Shown here piece by piece: positions 1 through 10,870 of a DNA stretch of 64,000 nucleotides. The notes beneath the pieces were generated by a model. The model saw only the letters and a list, made by a program, of their open reading frames with translations, was not told the DNA's origin and did no database searches. The stretch lies in assembly GCA_004794785.1 (NCBI GenBank), contig SJOL01007625.1, positions 688,648 to 752,647 of the forward strand, written 5' to 3'. Numbering within the stretch: position 1 is the first letter of the stretch; every line of letters begins with the position of its first letter. The DNA is from Opisthorchis felineus (lineage: Eukaryota > Platyhelminthes > Trematoda > Opisthorchiida > Opisthorchiidae). The position numbers were made by a program, and so were the translations under genes.

Positions 1-344
1 TGTGTTTGCTGGCTCAGCGGTGAAACACCTGTTGGCCAAACCTTGTTCAAACAGGGTATAAGTAAGAATTAGGTCTCCTCGGAGGCGACGATACTCGAGG
101 GGAAAGAGGTCAAGCGCCGCGAGACGCATTTCGTAGTCCACGGATTTAAGGCCGGCAACCATTTTCGTAGCAGCTCGCTGGACACGCCCAGTGGGGGTTA
201 CGTCATTCGTGCGCCCTGAGTACACAACTTGGTTGGCGTATTCAAGAAGCGGTCTGACGTAGGCCCTATAGAGTATTTGGAAGTCCATGCGAGTGGTACG
301 GAAGGAGGTGCGCCGAATCCTCCGTAGGATAGCGAATGCATTTT
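1..344 (-). pseudogene. CR1 C-terminal domain
   Basis: The minus strand is open over nearly the whole stretch and reads [20 protein letters not shown], then [19 protein letters not shown], then [20 protein letters not shown]. This is the typical C-terminal region after the RT of CR1-like elements (ERVQRxATK...[11 protein letters not shown]). It is the best-preserved part of this copy, and the remaining C-terminus lies outside the window. Confidence 0.85.
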
Positions 345-1950
345 GAGCTACTTTCTCATGGTGCATTAAGAAGGACAGGCGTGGAGAGAGCCAGATACCC
401 AAGTCCTTTTTTAATCCATCCTCGTGATATCTTCTGGTCCATTTTCACCATGTGCGACAAAAGGCGTTCAATGAGTCCCATCCGGATGACATGCGGACGC
501 ACTTTTCGTCGTTCAGATGAAGGTGCCAGTCCAACGACCACTGCTTTGCAGCATTTACATGAATTTGAAGGGCGCTAGCATTTGAAGTCCGGGGTTTTAG
601 GCCGTCTGCAAAAAGTAGACATGGACTTGAAAGAAAGTCTGGAAAAGTCTGGAAAGTCTGACGTAAATCGGAAACAGAGGTGGTACCAAAACAGAGCCTT
701 GAGCAACTCCAATGGTGACCGGCGCCGGAGAAGAGTAGGTTTAACCTACTTTCACTCGGAATGTTCTGTCTGATAGGAACACCTTAATCCAGCGTAGAAT
801 TTCCCCTTGAATCCCGTACGACTCGAGTTTGTGGAGCAGCGGGACGTGTGGGACTCGACTGAATGCTTTGAGAAGTCAAAAAATATTGCATCCGATGTGA
901 GTCCCTCATCCTTATCTTGGGGTAAGCTGTCCATAAATACGAGCGTGTTCGTCAAGCAAGAACGGTTTGGGAGGAATCTGTTGAACTAGGGATATCAAGT
1001 TGTTGGTAGCAAGGTGATTCACGGATTCACGGATTGATACACAGGATCGAGGCTTTTGCCCAAGTTTCCCGGGTCGGTATTGTTCTTGTCGTTTAGCGGC
1101 TGTCATACACCTGAAAGGCACAAGCGAAAAAAGGGTGCAGCACTGCTTTTTAATTTCTCGGCGCGCAGTAGTATGTTTGCCAGCACGGGGACTCCCATAA
1201 GGAAATTTCTAATAGTGCTTTGAACTGGGTTCTAGAAGGAGTGTGGACAAGCGTTCGGAGGAAGGTTATTCCGGCCTGAGGGAAAAATGGCCCGCTTTAG
1301 AATGCGTTCCACACCTTGCACGGTAAGCTTGTGAGGCTAATAGGCATGTAGCTGCCATGCGATAGTTTTGTAGATTGGCGTGGCAATCGCATCTCTCCAA
1401 GCGGAGGGAAGGTTACCTTCGTCGAGTGACTGACGGAACGCCAGGCAGAAATGCTTCGCCAGTGTGAACGACGTTTTCTTCAGGATCCTTGGATAGACCT
1501 CATCTGGCCCCAACGCGCAGAACGGGTTCGCCTTGTGCAAGAGTTGACTAATGTCCTACTCTGTGAAGACCAAGTTGGCTAGATGCCGTTCGTAGTTACG
1601 CCTTGACAAGTTTAGGTGTGACAAAGTCACTGGGGCAGAATATACAGGCCTGCATAGTGTTCTCCGTAGACTTCAGATACTACTTTTGGGTCACTTGTGG
1701 GTTCCCTTTTCCTTTCCCTCGTGGAGAACACGGTTGGCTTATTCCTTTGGCGATGCCTCATGTACTTAAATAGCACATTTTTGTTTTTCCTGGCGACGTC
1801 TGGTATGGTGGCTTGTTTTCGTAAGTCCCACTGGCGGATCTCTGATTTGCAGCTGTTCCGCATTTTAGGAAACGCCAGCTAATCTACTGTGTCCCCTGTA
1901 GCCAACTCTTTGAAAAATAGTTGAGACCTCTTTTCCAGAAGACGCCGCAT
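345..1950 (-). pseudogene. CR1 reverse transcriptase, frameshifted
   Basis: RT pieces run from the segment at 1863-1627 (KNKNVLFKYMRHRQRNKPTV) through GPDEVYPRILKK at 1540-1337 to motif B and the active site near 600-720. The expected SLTSLPCKV segment ends near 1260 and the next recognisable segment, NNLISLVQ, resumes near 1005. About 250 bases that do not fit the protein lie between them and look like an insertion. The active-site second Asp is Gly (FADG). Downstream, LNDEKCVRMSSGWDS is followed by a stop. Confidence 0.8.
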
Positions 1951-1954
1951 CCCT

Positions 1955-2560
1955 TTAGAAAGCTTGCGGCCATTTCGACTGCGTGCTGTTTTTTCGGGAT
2001 GAACATCCCGTCTGTCCCGTGAACTTTCTAGACAATGGTCCTGTATAACGCATCCACCGAAGCTGATCCCAGCTTAAATCGATCAAGAAAAATGCGCATT
2101 CCTGAGAAGTCTGCGTGGCAGAAGTTTCGAGGCCACGTTTGAGGTTCGGGATTTCTGGCCCACTGGCAGATGAAATCAAATATCAACATACAGTGGTCAC
2201 TATGTCCCAGTGGGACGTTAATTAACACCTGTTCGATGAAGTGTATTTCGTTGATGATGAACAAATCCCGGAGGGATGGTAGTTGACCTGCACCATATCT
2301 GGTGGGTGCGACGACATTTTGGAGCCAAGCGCTCAGCTGAACGACTTCCGTCAGCGCCGCTGCCGCCCGGTTCGGAATTTTAGCATAAATCTCGGGTATA
2401 TACGCTTTAACGTTGAGCTAACCTGGAATAATTTCCACACCAATCATATCAATAGAATTATACTCGTATGAAACCCCCAAGTCCTCCGCAAAAATAGCAA
2501 TATAGCATGATAGAGCAAACCAGTAACAAACTTCGAACCTTATTTTTCCAACCTGAGACG
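1955..2560 (-). pseudogene. CR1 endonuclease domain, C-terminal part
   Basis: One frame is open from about 2450 to 1955. It reads through the SDH box (GHSDHC, the conserved Ser-Asp-His catalytic triplet of APE-type endonucleases) and on into the WARNPEPQTW region. Further upstream the residues AEDLGVSYEYNSIDMIGVEI look like the YxR/D strand of the same domain. The N-terminal half with the catalytic Glu and Asn is not recognisable, so the element is 5'-truncated or too decayed beyond about 2560. The domain would nick target DNA for target-primed reverse transcription. Confidence 0.75.
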
Positions 2561-4030
2561 TGGGTACAAGTGAATAGCATCCTTTGTTTTAAAGAGCCGT
2601 GCCACAAAATTGAGCGGAATCAATTACCTGTTAAATTTGAGATTATTTTGGTGTGTGCAAAGGGACGAGAATTGTTTTAACGGCATATTTAATGCAGATT
2701 CTTTTTAAGCGAACTCCCGCTCCAAATTGTCGGGTGAGTTATTTTGAGGGGACATCTCAGAAAAGGTTGGTTCTGAAGTTTGTACACCTCCAATCCGGAC
2801 ACGTATTTTGACTTATCTTAGCGAACAATACCTATTCCATAACACAATAATGGGTGCTTTAAATAAGCTGAACCGGATATTTGTTCAGCACTTGTTTGCC
2901 TTTACAACCCTGAAACATGTGGTGCCAAACCTCCTAAATGTTAGCCCGTTCGAATAAACAGCACTTCATTTGCCTAACAATATTTATTATCACCTACCCT
3001 ACAATCATGGCTTGCTTACTACAAAAAACGTCAGAAAAATACACAGCAACGATTCAAAGCCACTTCGCCTGAGTACCTCAAAATTACTTGTCTGCATAAA
3101 TCCTGAAACCAAACACTTGGCTCCATGGGGAATCGTTTCCTTCGATGTGCCAAAATATAAATTCGTGTGACCACCTGGATACGTTTTGTATTGTTCTGAA
3201 TTTTGGAGGTTATTCACTACAGCGGATACCATGAAACATCAGTTTTTAAACAACCGAACAACCATATATTCAAAAGGCGGTGTTTTCATCGTTGTTGCTT
3301 ATGGCCGCACTCCAATCACGGCGTTAGCACGTACAGCGAACACGTCCTCGTTTTGAAGGCGCTGTATTTACTGGCTAGGTTGCTGACAAGTCATAACTAT
3401 TTACTGTCGAAACCACATAACCTACGGTGCGGGATTAGCCCTCCACCCAGAGTGATGAATCTTTGGTCAATACGGGGATAACGTAGAATAATAGATTGTT
3501 ATTATCGAAGGAGCTCATTTTTTAATCCCTTTTGTCGAGATATTTTTTCGTGGCTACCGTGAAAGCAAGCGTGTATTGACAAAATAATATTTCATCGCCA
3601 TAAGAAATTTAATCTGTCGTGATCAACATTAGCACGCGTGTCTTGCCACGCTGAGTTTAGCATTCTGGTAATAAATGTTGGCCCGCGGGGAACCTTTAGT
3701 ACATGGATCCGTTTAAGGCAAGCCCGGGGTTTTTAATACTTATAATTTACATGACAAATCCAAAAGCTCGACACATACTCAAACTTGTGACTTTAGGAAA
3801 AACTACTGTTATATACAGAGCTATTAGACCTGAGGAATGATAGCTGGGGGAGTTGCGCGGATAACGATTTAGGAGGGTTTCTGCGAAAATAAGCTTGAGA
3901 GGATTGATTATACTGTAGGATACAAGAACATCACTTTTGGCGCAATTTGTGCAATCAGCGAGTTTATGCAAACACAACGTGGTTCATCGGAGCGAATTTT
4001 GTGGGCGTCATTCCAAACATACGCATTAGC

Positions 4031-4079
4031 ATTATAATGTAATATAATGTAATATAATATAATATAATATAATGTAATG
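4031..4079. repeat. TAATA-type microsatellite
   Basis: Irregular tandem array of units such as TAATATAATG and ATAATATA, read directly. No function is implied. Confidence 0.9.
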
Positions 4080-4424
4080 GACTAAGTGATGCGTATCCAA
4101 AAAACCGCACCCGTGTTCTTCCAACTACAACCATGATATCTGCGTAATTTAATATTTTCCAAGGATAACTCTCTTGTTAGCATGATTTTGCTGACCAGAT
4201 TTCGAGTAATGACTGAACATCAAAAGTCATCCTAATTTATTGCACCTGATCCTTTGTTATTTTTCGCCAACCGGGGCCCTTGTTTACTCTTTCCACTAAA
4301 AAGCGGTTCTTAAAACTGCTCTGCAGTTCTTTCGACAAAACCCGCGAGGTGTTGCTCCTTAGTCGGTTGAGACATCGTACGACTGCAGGCTATAACACTT
4401 CCACTTTGTGTCCAAGGTTACAGG

Positions 4425-4462
<38 letters not shown>
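4425..4462. repeat. (TA)n dinucleotide repeat
   Basis: Nearly perfect run of about 18 TA dinucleotides, seen directly. Confidence 0.95.
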
Positions 4463-4464
<2 letters not shown>

Positions 4465-6733
4465 CTATTCGTTTCGACTTTATCGTGCATGCATCCAACA
4501 AAATGTGTGTAATTTTTTTTCTTCAACCAATGTTAATTCCTGTAGATGAAGTCATTATATCCTGGAAAGTCGAGAACAACCTTAAATATGTTTCATCCAT
4601 GTTGGGATGATTTAGCACTACCCATCGCAAGAAATCTTACTCCCATCAACGAAATTCCTCTTCGGATATAATTTTTTTGTGTGGGAACAAAACTAATTTT
4701 TGCGAGTGATTACGCTGATTTTGTCCACAATAGGCTTATCGCGATATACTACCGACAGTGTTCGGAACGGATGTGGGCAATATAATTTTTCTCAAACGTT
4801 TCTATGGCCTCTGACGTATCGGTGTAAATTAAAGGCAGGACACTTGTACCATGTTCTCAATGAAATCGGCATACGGCATACTTGGAACTCTGGTAGGTTG
4901 TATTTAATTTGGAATGTTAGATTTAACCTTTTCCGGCCCTTCAGGCCGATACAAACTGCGCAGTCAGATCTAGAACTGTAATCATTTGTTATCCATGTCA
5001 TGAAATTTAAACTCGAATTTTCATTTTGATCTGACGGTTTCCTCACAATCAGCACAATAAATCCGTAGAGGATGTGCTAACACCCTCTCAGACAAAATGG
5101 AATACATGGGACCATACATACGTGCTGCAACGGATTTTCAACTAGTCTTAACATTCTCAATTAGCTTTCGTAAAAAAACTGTTGTAGATATATTTTGCTT
5201 GTTTACAATAATCGATAAGTTGAATTGCGTCCGGAAAGAAGGTCAGTTTTTGCTGCGTTACTTGCATCCGGAATATTATGCCGCTCACCAAGTGCCATAT
5301 TTGTTGCTGTGAATGTCATTCACTTATTAGACTTTTATAGATCTACACGCTTACCAAATTATTTTTTGGAAAGATATACTGCCTTTATTCGTCATCCAAA
5401 ATTTGAGCGCTTCAGCCGTGGCAAACAAAATTTTGATTGTAAGCTCATTTGTGGTACGCTTTACAAGGAACCTCGCAAACGCCGTTTCGCCCCTGTGTGA
5501 CCGGAAAACGTAACTACTTAAGCTGGTCGAAAAAGAATCGAAAACTATCATGCTTCAAGGTATCGAAAAATCCATAATCGGTCCCACTCAGTGTAAGTCG
5601 CTTCCGGAACATGTGATTGTGCCCCGCACAATTTCAAACCTGTTTATGTGTGCAAATATTCTGTCTAAGAGCCTTACGGTGTTCAACGTAGGTCCCATAA
5701 TATTACATACGACCGCCAGGTAGTCAATTCAAGCAGTCCTGTGCTGACACACGGGCAGCCTGTTGGCTGAGTCCTACGCCATTATACCGCCAAGAAATCT
5801 ATCACGGAAATTTTCAGTTAATAAAATTTAGCTACAGTTTGCTTTTTTATCTTGGAACAAATAATTTCATTTTTACCTAACACTAACAGAAATGTGAATA
5901 GATCCCCTTGGTGTATGAATGGCAGCTTTCGTTGTGACGACACGCTAAACATCCATTGCCTAATAAAACAACTTTAACATTATTGATATCACTATTTTAA
6001 ATGACACTAATGTTATTATACTTAACATTACTAACAATAGCAATAATATTAGCACCATCATTATCATTGATAATTTTTCCATTACTTGTTAAATCCTCTT
6101 GAAAATGGAACGCACTCTGCTCTGTTAATCAGAACTGCAATAATAACTTCCATGCTATAGCCACTTATCGTTTATTTTTGAACAGCATGTTAACAGACAT
6201 GAAAAGTAAATGCAAGTGATGAATGTGAAAGGGTTACAGGAGAATATGAGATTCAAGAGAGAAACGTCTCTTTCGAAGTCATGCCACCAACAGTTCCAGT
6301 CAGATAAGATGAATGTAAGAATTATGGTATGGAAACACGCGAAGTGAAGCTCCTGGTATTTTGGCCGTCCTCCATAGCTTTGCTGAAACTCGGCATTAGT
6401 TGGCCACAGAGGTATCAAGTATTTAGGAAACGTGTTGCAAATATACAAGTCCAAACGTAACATTGGGGTTTTCACGTAGTGTTTGTTCTCAAGTGGATAA
6501 CAAGCGTTGGTTTTAGCTACTGACGAATATGCAGTAATACGTTTTCATATCCTCTAGGATGGTACTAATCACGATGTCCACTTGACATTTCCAAGTACTG
6601 CTCAGAATATACCGCGTAAACGACCAGATTTTCTTATTTTCATTTACATTATCTTTCTGATCGGCAATGGACCCGAACGAGTAGGAATAACTACTTTTTT
6701 TAAGAGGATATTCATACTTTGTTTTATCTGCAG

Positions 6734-6851
6734 GTTAGTTGTCAGTGGTCAAACGCGGAATAATGTAAACGAAATCAAAATTCATTCATCACGCTTCATT
6801 TTCGGGTCCAGAAGCTTTCCTGCTCTGGTCATGATTAGCATGCAGTGGTGT
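6734..6851 (+). CDS. Candidate internal exon, unknown protein
   Basis: The block is bounded by an acceptor-like TTTTATCTGCAG and a GTAAGA donor. Only one frame is open. It reads LVVSGQTRNNVNEIKIHSSR and continues to SFPALVMISMQWC, entering in phase 2 and leaving in phase 0. No family is recognised. It could belong with the exon-like blocks at 8040-8110 and 9225-9397, which are phase-compatible, but the same frame is also open upstream to 6582, so it may be an ordinary chance ORF. Confidence 0.2.
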
Positions 6852-9224
6852 GTAAGAACATGACAACTTTGGATTGCAAGCCTCCGACAAAATCAGGTAG
6901 AAGGACAAGGCGAGGGTGAGGTAAACGTGAGAAAATCTGCACCCGGGCTCATATATATATGTACAGAATAAGATACGTTAATATAAATTTTTGTATTCCT
7001 TCATTCCACATAATCACCCATATTTAAACAAATAAGAAGCATTAGGAAATTTTCACTAGAGGATATATTTTCGATGTGCGAAGCTGAACATATAAGGAAA
7101 ATTACTGCTGAACAGGCACGGACACCTATATCACATAAGTTAGGATGAAGCGATGTTTTCCTCTAACCCAAGTTAAAAAGTAGGCATTTAACGAGCGCCG
7201 AGATAAAAAACCTCTTTTTTAGAGCTACAGATGTCCGGAGAGGTCCGTCCCGACAACGGAGTTGCAATGTAAAAGAAGTTCCTTCTGCAGAAAACGGTAA
7301 TTTGACCGATATGTTAAACAAAGCCACTTACCCAGTTATGCTCCGCGTGGCGATACAACCCGTGTTTTGTACAAATTTCGGAGCTGCTTTCACAGAGGCG
7401 ATTAGAAGATCTGAGAAAAATTGCAGGACAAAATTTTACGCACTCTCTTTAAATGCATTTTTTGATAGTGGATCGTCGAGCCGGTGAGGCACTAGTGTGT
7501 CCTGTGTTTGGAAGTCAGTATTTCCGGTTGGAACCCGATGACGCCCTACAGACGCATGTCTGATCACTTTTCCGATGGCCTAGGAAGGTGGAAATAGTTC
7601 GTTCTAGATGTCTTAGGTTTAACCTGCACGGAAGACACAGGCTTTCAAATCCATGTAGTAGGCATGTGAAAACTATCCAAGTCAGCGTACTCAAGCCTAC
7701 TGGATACCGCACAAACTACATTGCTACTGAAAGTTCATTCCAATTTGTATCCACTCACGTGAAGGCCGTGGAGCTTATGGGTCCATCCTAAATGACAGAG
7801 TCACGTGACTCCATCACCCATATACCCACCGAACATTGGTTTTCAATCTGACATAGACATCCATGAACTATAGTGTTTTCTTGTATGTTTAGTTTAAGAA
7901 AGAGACAATAGGTTGAACCAGAAATTCCGTGTTTGATGTTACCACTGACGTACGAGGTCTTCGAAAAAGCCTATTCATTTCCTGGCAACTTGGCGACTTA
8001 ATATTAGTAGCTCGGATGGGTTAATCGGCTGTCGATCAGGTGGCAGCTGATCTGTTCGCCGTTGGCTTCCGACGCTTTGTCGCCCTGCGAGGAGACATCG
8101 TCAGTGCAAGGTGGGATGAAAGCGGTTTGATCCAGAACAAACAGTACATAGAGGTAAACTGTTGGTACTTTTGGCAAAAGCGTATCTTCAGAACGATTAG
8201 AGTTGGACTTGAAATTTTTTGTCATTTTTATTCAGGAAAGAATAACGTGCCGCTTTTACACAATGCTTGTGAGACATTCGCTAAATTATTCCTCGTCAAA
8301 AATAATTCGGCATTTCGAATCAGAGCCTTCCATTACTTTGGCGTTCCTAGAGGGTTTCCTTCTTTACACGATTCATTTAGAGAAGGCTGAATGATTGAGT
8401 TTTGCTTCTAGTTATAAGTATTTCAAACATTGCTGAAAACTACGCAGTGGGTTAAGAATATTTTGACCCAAATGAAAGACGCAAAAGTTTGAGTCACACA
8501 AATTGCCTCATTAAATTTGAATTGCCTGGTTGTTATTAAATCAATTTGACTGGTTGTTCTTTTATTTCAGCCAAATAGTGTTTGATATAATAACTGGTAA
8601 ACTGACAAGTTTCGCTTCAGTCGGCGAGCGTGAGGTAAACAGTACTATTAATACCAGCTACAAATATTGACCACTTCGCTGACAGTGAGGAGGATATTTT
8701 TTATTCCGGCTGTTTATCGAAACGACGAGTTGTGCTACTAATGGGGACGGAATCCTGAGAATGTTCCGTTTTTGCTAGCTTACAAAAAATCCACGACATG
8801 AATTATTGACAAAAGGGTAAATTTTTTACAATCCCTCTTTTCAGGACTTACATTTCAACTATTTGTTAAAAACCGACCGTAAACTGCATTAGGGATATTT
8901 TGGTTCATTTCATGTGCATATTTAGTTCCATTAAGTCAATAAAACTCATGAATCAGAGTGTGTGAACAGCGGGGTCTGTTTTCGAGCTTAGGCCAGCTGA
9001 AACACCATATTTTTTACACATCTTAAGATAGGTGAGTTTATTTCATAAAATTTCGTCGAAAATTCATAGACCATAAAATGCGTCAGTCCTTTGAACCTAC
9101 GTAAATCGGTAGCTGCATTTTACTAGATTTTTTTTTCGAGCCTAAACTCCGAGTTTTTTAGGTTTTTGGCGTAGGTCCTAGGTGGTGTTATTATTTTATC
9201 ACAGCGCGTACACGTTTTTTACAG
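6852..9224. other. No gene recognised
   Basis: Unique-looking DNA. A short open block on + at 8040-8110 (reads DLFAVGFRRFVALRGDI) has a CAG before it and a GTGGGA donor-like site after it. It would join in phase between the blocks at 6734 and 9225, but its acceptor lacks a pyrimidine tract. Nothing else is recognisable. Confidence 0.4.
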
Positions 9225-9397
9225 GAGCCTTTTCTTCATGAACCCAGTCGCCGCAATTAGGTACAATTTATTTGCAAAATCAGGAAAATTGTATCCTGCC
9301 ATCCATGTTTTGCCTCAACAGCCATATTTTCTCATCATGAAGAAAGAGTTCTACAGAAGTATACAGTTTGTTGGAATGCTTTATCTTAAAGAACAAA
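9225..9397 (+). CDS. Candidate internal exon, unknown protein
   Basis: Flanked by a strong acceptor (GTTTTTTACAG) and a near-consensus donor (AAA|GTAAGTAT). Two of three frames are stopped. The open frame reads SLFFMNPVAAIRYNLFAKSG, then LYPAIHVLPQQPYFLIMKKE and ends VGMLYLKEQ, entering in phase 2 and leaving in phase 1. No conserved family is recognised. Both splice sites are among the best in the window, which is the main reason for listing it. The next strong exon-like block on the same strand is at 13579, after an intron that would contain the Penelope-like insertion. Confidence 0.3.
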
Positions 9398-9779
9398 GTA
9401 AGTATGTGCTTATCGACCGACTGATCACAACAGCCGTACGTTTTCTGTCTGATTTACTGTCCAAATTCATTTGGGGTATGGAATCCAGACGATCCGGTTG
9501 TTTGCCACAGAGCTATTTTTAGCTCAATCATGAATGTGATGAGTAAGCAATTGTGTGAAACACGCTACGCCGCGATTTTGGAATTTCTACCCGTAACAAT
9601 GATTTATCTCTTCTGTGATGTGTATTTTCCGATGCGAAAATTCTCTGTTTCATTGACATCTTAAAAAGGGAAAAATAAGCTGACAATGCTTCTGTTTATC
9701 TGCTGCTTGCATTATTCTATCACGGACTTGGCAGACAAGTTAAATCTACGTGGAGGCGCTCAGTCCTAGTGGGAGCACA

Positions 9780-10870
9780 ATGTGATGCGAAGTTGTATTC
9801 TCCCCTGGTTTGAATAAACGCCTAAGACCACGGAAAATTCCAGACTTACCTTTGGTTTCGAGAGGGTTTATCTAAACAAATTAACAGGCTTGAAGGCGAC
9901 TGTTATTCAATGGTGCTGTAAATGTATTGCAGTCATTTCCGCGACATTTTTGATAAAGGGCGGCGTAATCCTTCTCTGTCCTGATTGTGTTGGCAAAGCA
10001 GTTTGGCGTTGCTTTTGTAAGCTTTTGTTGTTGTTGCTTTTGTAACCTCCATATGAGGTTCCATTATTTTGGAATGTCTGACAAAGTCCTCGTTCTGCTT
10101 TCTTCTTTGACAACGTTGTGTTGCAGTGCATCTTGATCCACTTGAATAATTTATGAACACAGCTTCTTCTGTGACTGTTCGGCTGGTTGCTGAATTATCT
10201 CAGAATATGGTTTGTGCGCGTTTCTTTTGTGTATACTTCAGTTTACAGTTAGCCGTCTGATGTCCTTGTGATGGGCACATCTAGGTGCGCCAACCTGTTG
10301 TTCTTCTCCGTTTTCAATGTGTAGTGAACATTGAATACATTGTTTAGCAGTTGATTCGTTCGTGGCAGTTCGTTTTTCTTTACAATGGCAAATGTATCGT
10401 CCGTCTATTGTACCCATGTTTTCGGGTTGATATCTGGTAGCACAGTCTGCTCCAGCTTCTGCATTGTAATTTCTGCGATGAATCCAGAGATTGGTGATCC
10501 CATTGGCGCTTCTTTGAGTTGTTCATATCATTCTCCGTGTAACTCAAGGAAGGTTGTCAAGCGCAGATATAGTAGCTCGCACATTTATTCTCTCGCAAAC
10601 GTTCCCTTTGTGGCTTCCCGATTGTCCAAAAGTTCAGAAACGGTCATCCCTACAGCATTTAAATCAACCAATGTGAACAGTGAGGTTACGTCAAAGGTAA
10701 CCAATACTTCGTCTTTGATCTTCACGTTTTCAGTCTCTCCAGAAATTGTCCTGAATTGCTGATTGAATACTGAGACCCGATGATGAGATAATTGCAGCCA
10801 ACCGCTTTAGAGCTATCAGATACTGTTTTGAAACTATGTAAGTGCAGGTAGAAGAGTAGGAATTTACCCA
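9780..10870 (-). mobile_element. Penelope-like element fragment (RT and C-terminal linker)
   Basis: Minus-strand translation gives, in order, IKDEVLVTFDVTSLFTLVDL (RT motif A region, FDVxSLFT), then EAPMGSPISGFIAE (motif B, MGSP), then a stop followed by TDDTFAIVK (motif C, normally YVDD), then LAHLDVPITRTSDG (LxFLDV region). Further along come VYTKETRTNHILR, PFIKNVAEMTAI and FKPVNLF, matching the VYRKxTxTxxYL, PYVKGVSExxAR and HKPTNTLR blocks of Penelope-like proteins. Several stops and frameshifts interrupt it. No clear GIY-YIG domain is left. It lies inside unique DNA and would be intronic if the tentative gene model is right. Confidence 0.8.
10385..10800 (-). pseudogene. Penelope-like reverse transcriptase palm remnant
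   Basis: This stretch holds the RT catalytic core. The first catalytic Asp (FDVTSLF) and both Asp residues of motif C (TDD) survive, but an in-frame stop sits immediately before TDD and another falls between motifs A and B. The large + strand open frame over the same bases is a mirror of this pseudogene and not a gene. Confidence 0.75.

Larger units (their letters stand above)
1..2560 (-). mobile_element. CR1-like non-LTR retrotransposon, degenerate, truncated by window edge
   Basis: Conceptual translation of the minus strand gives, in order from high to low coordinate, the C-terminal half of an AP-like endonuclease, a linker, a reverse transcriptase and a CR1-type C-terminal domain. Pieces that can be read include TRYGAGQLPSLRDLFIINE and PLGHSDHCMLIFDF (endonuclease), ALGPDEVYPRILKK and IATPIYK (RT start), VTIGVAQGSVLVPPLF (RT motif B) and [17 protein letters not shown] (C-terminus). 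The element is broken by several frameshifts and stops. The RT active-site box reads LLFADGLK, where the family has FADD, so it is catalytically dead. The 3' end lies beyond base 1. The family assignment rests on motif order and recognisable family wording, not on a search. Confidence 0.9.
2561..6733. other. No gene recognised; AT-rich DNA with microsatellites
   Basis: No protein-family match or transposon motif could be read on either strand. The stretch contains two simple repeats, listed separately. Short open frames are present, for example one on + ending near 5500 that is about 90 codons long and ends close to a GTAAGC donor-like site, but none has a pair of convincing splice sites plus a recognisable product. 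Confidence 0.5.

Noticed and set aside
8040..8170. BEL/Pao integrase remnant (RRFVALRGD resembles RRFIALRG)
   Set aside because: Only nine residues match; the expected DxGTNF box that follows is absent and no other LTR-element motif is nearby.
10385..10762. 125-codon + strand open frame
   Set aside because: It is the mirror of the Penelope-like RT on the minus strand, whose motifs are recognisable.
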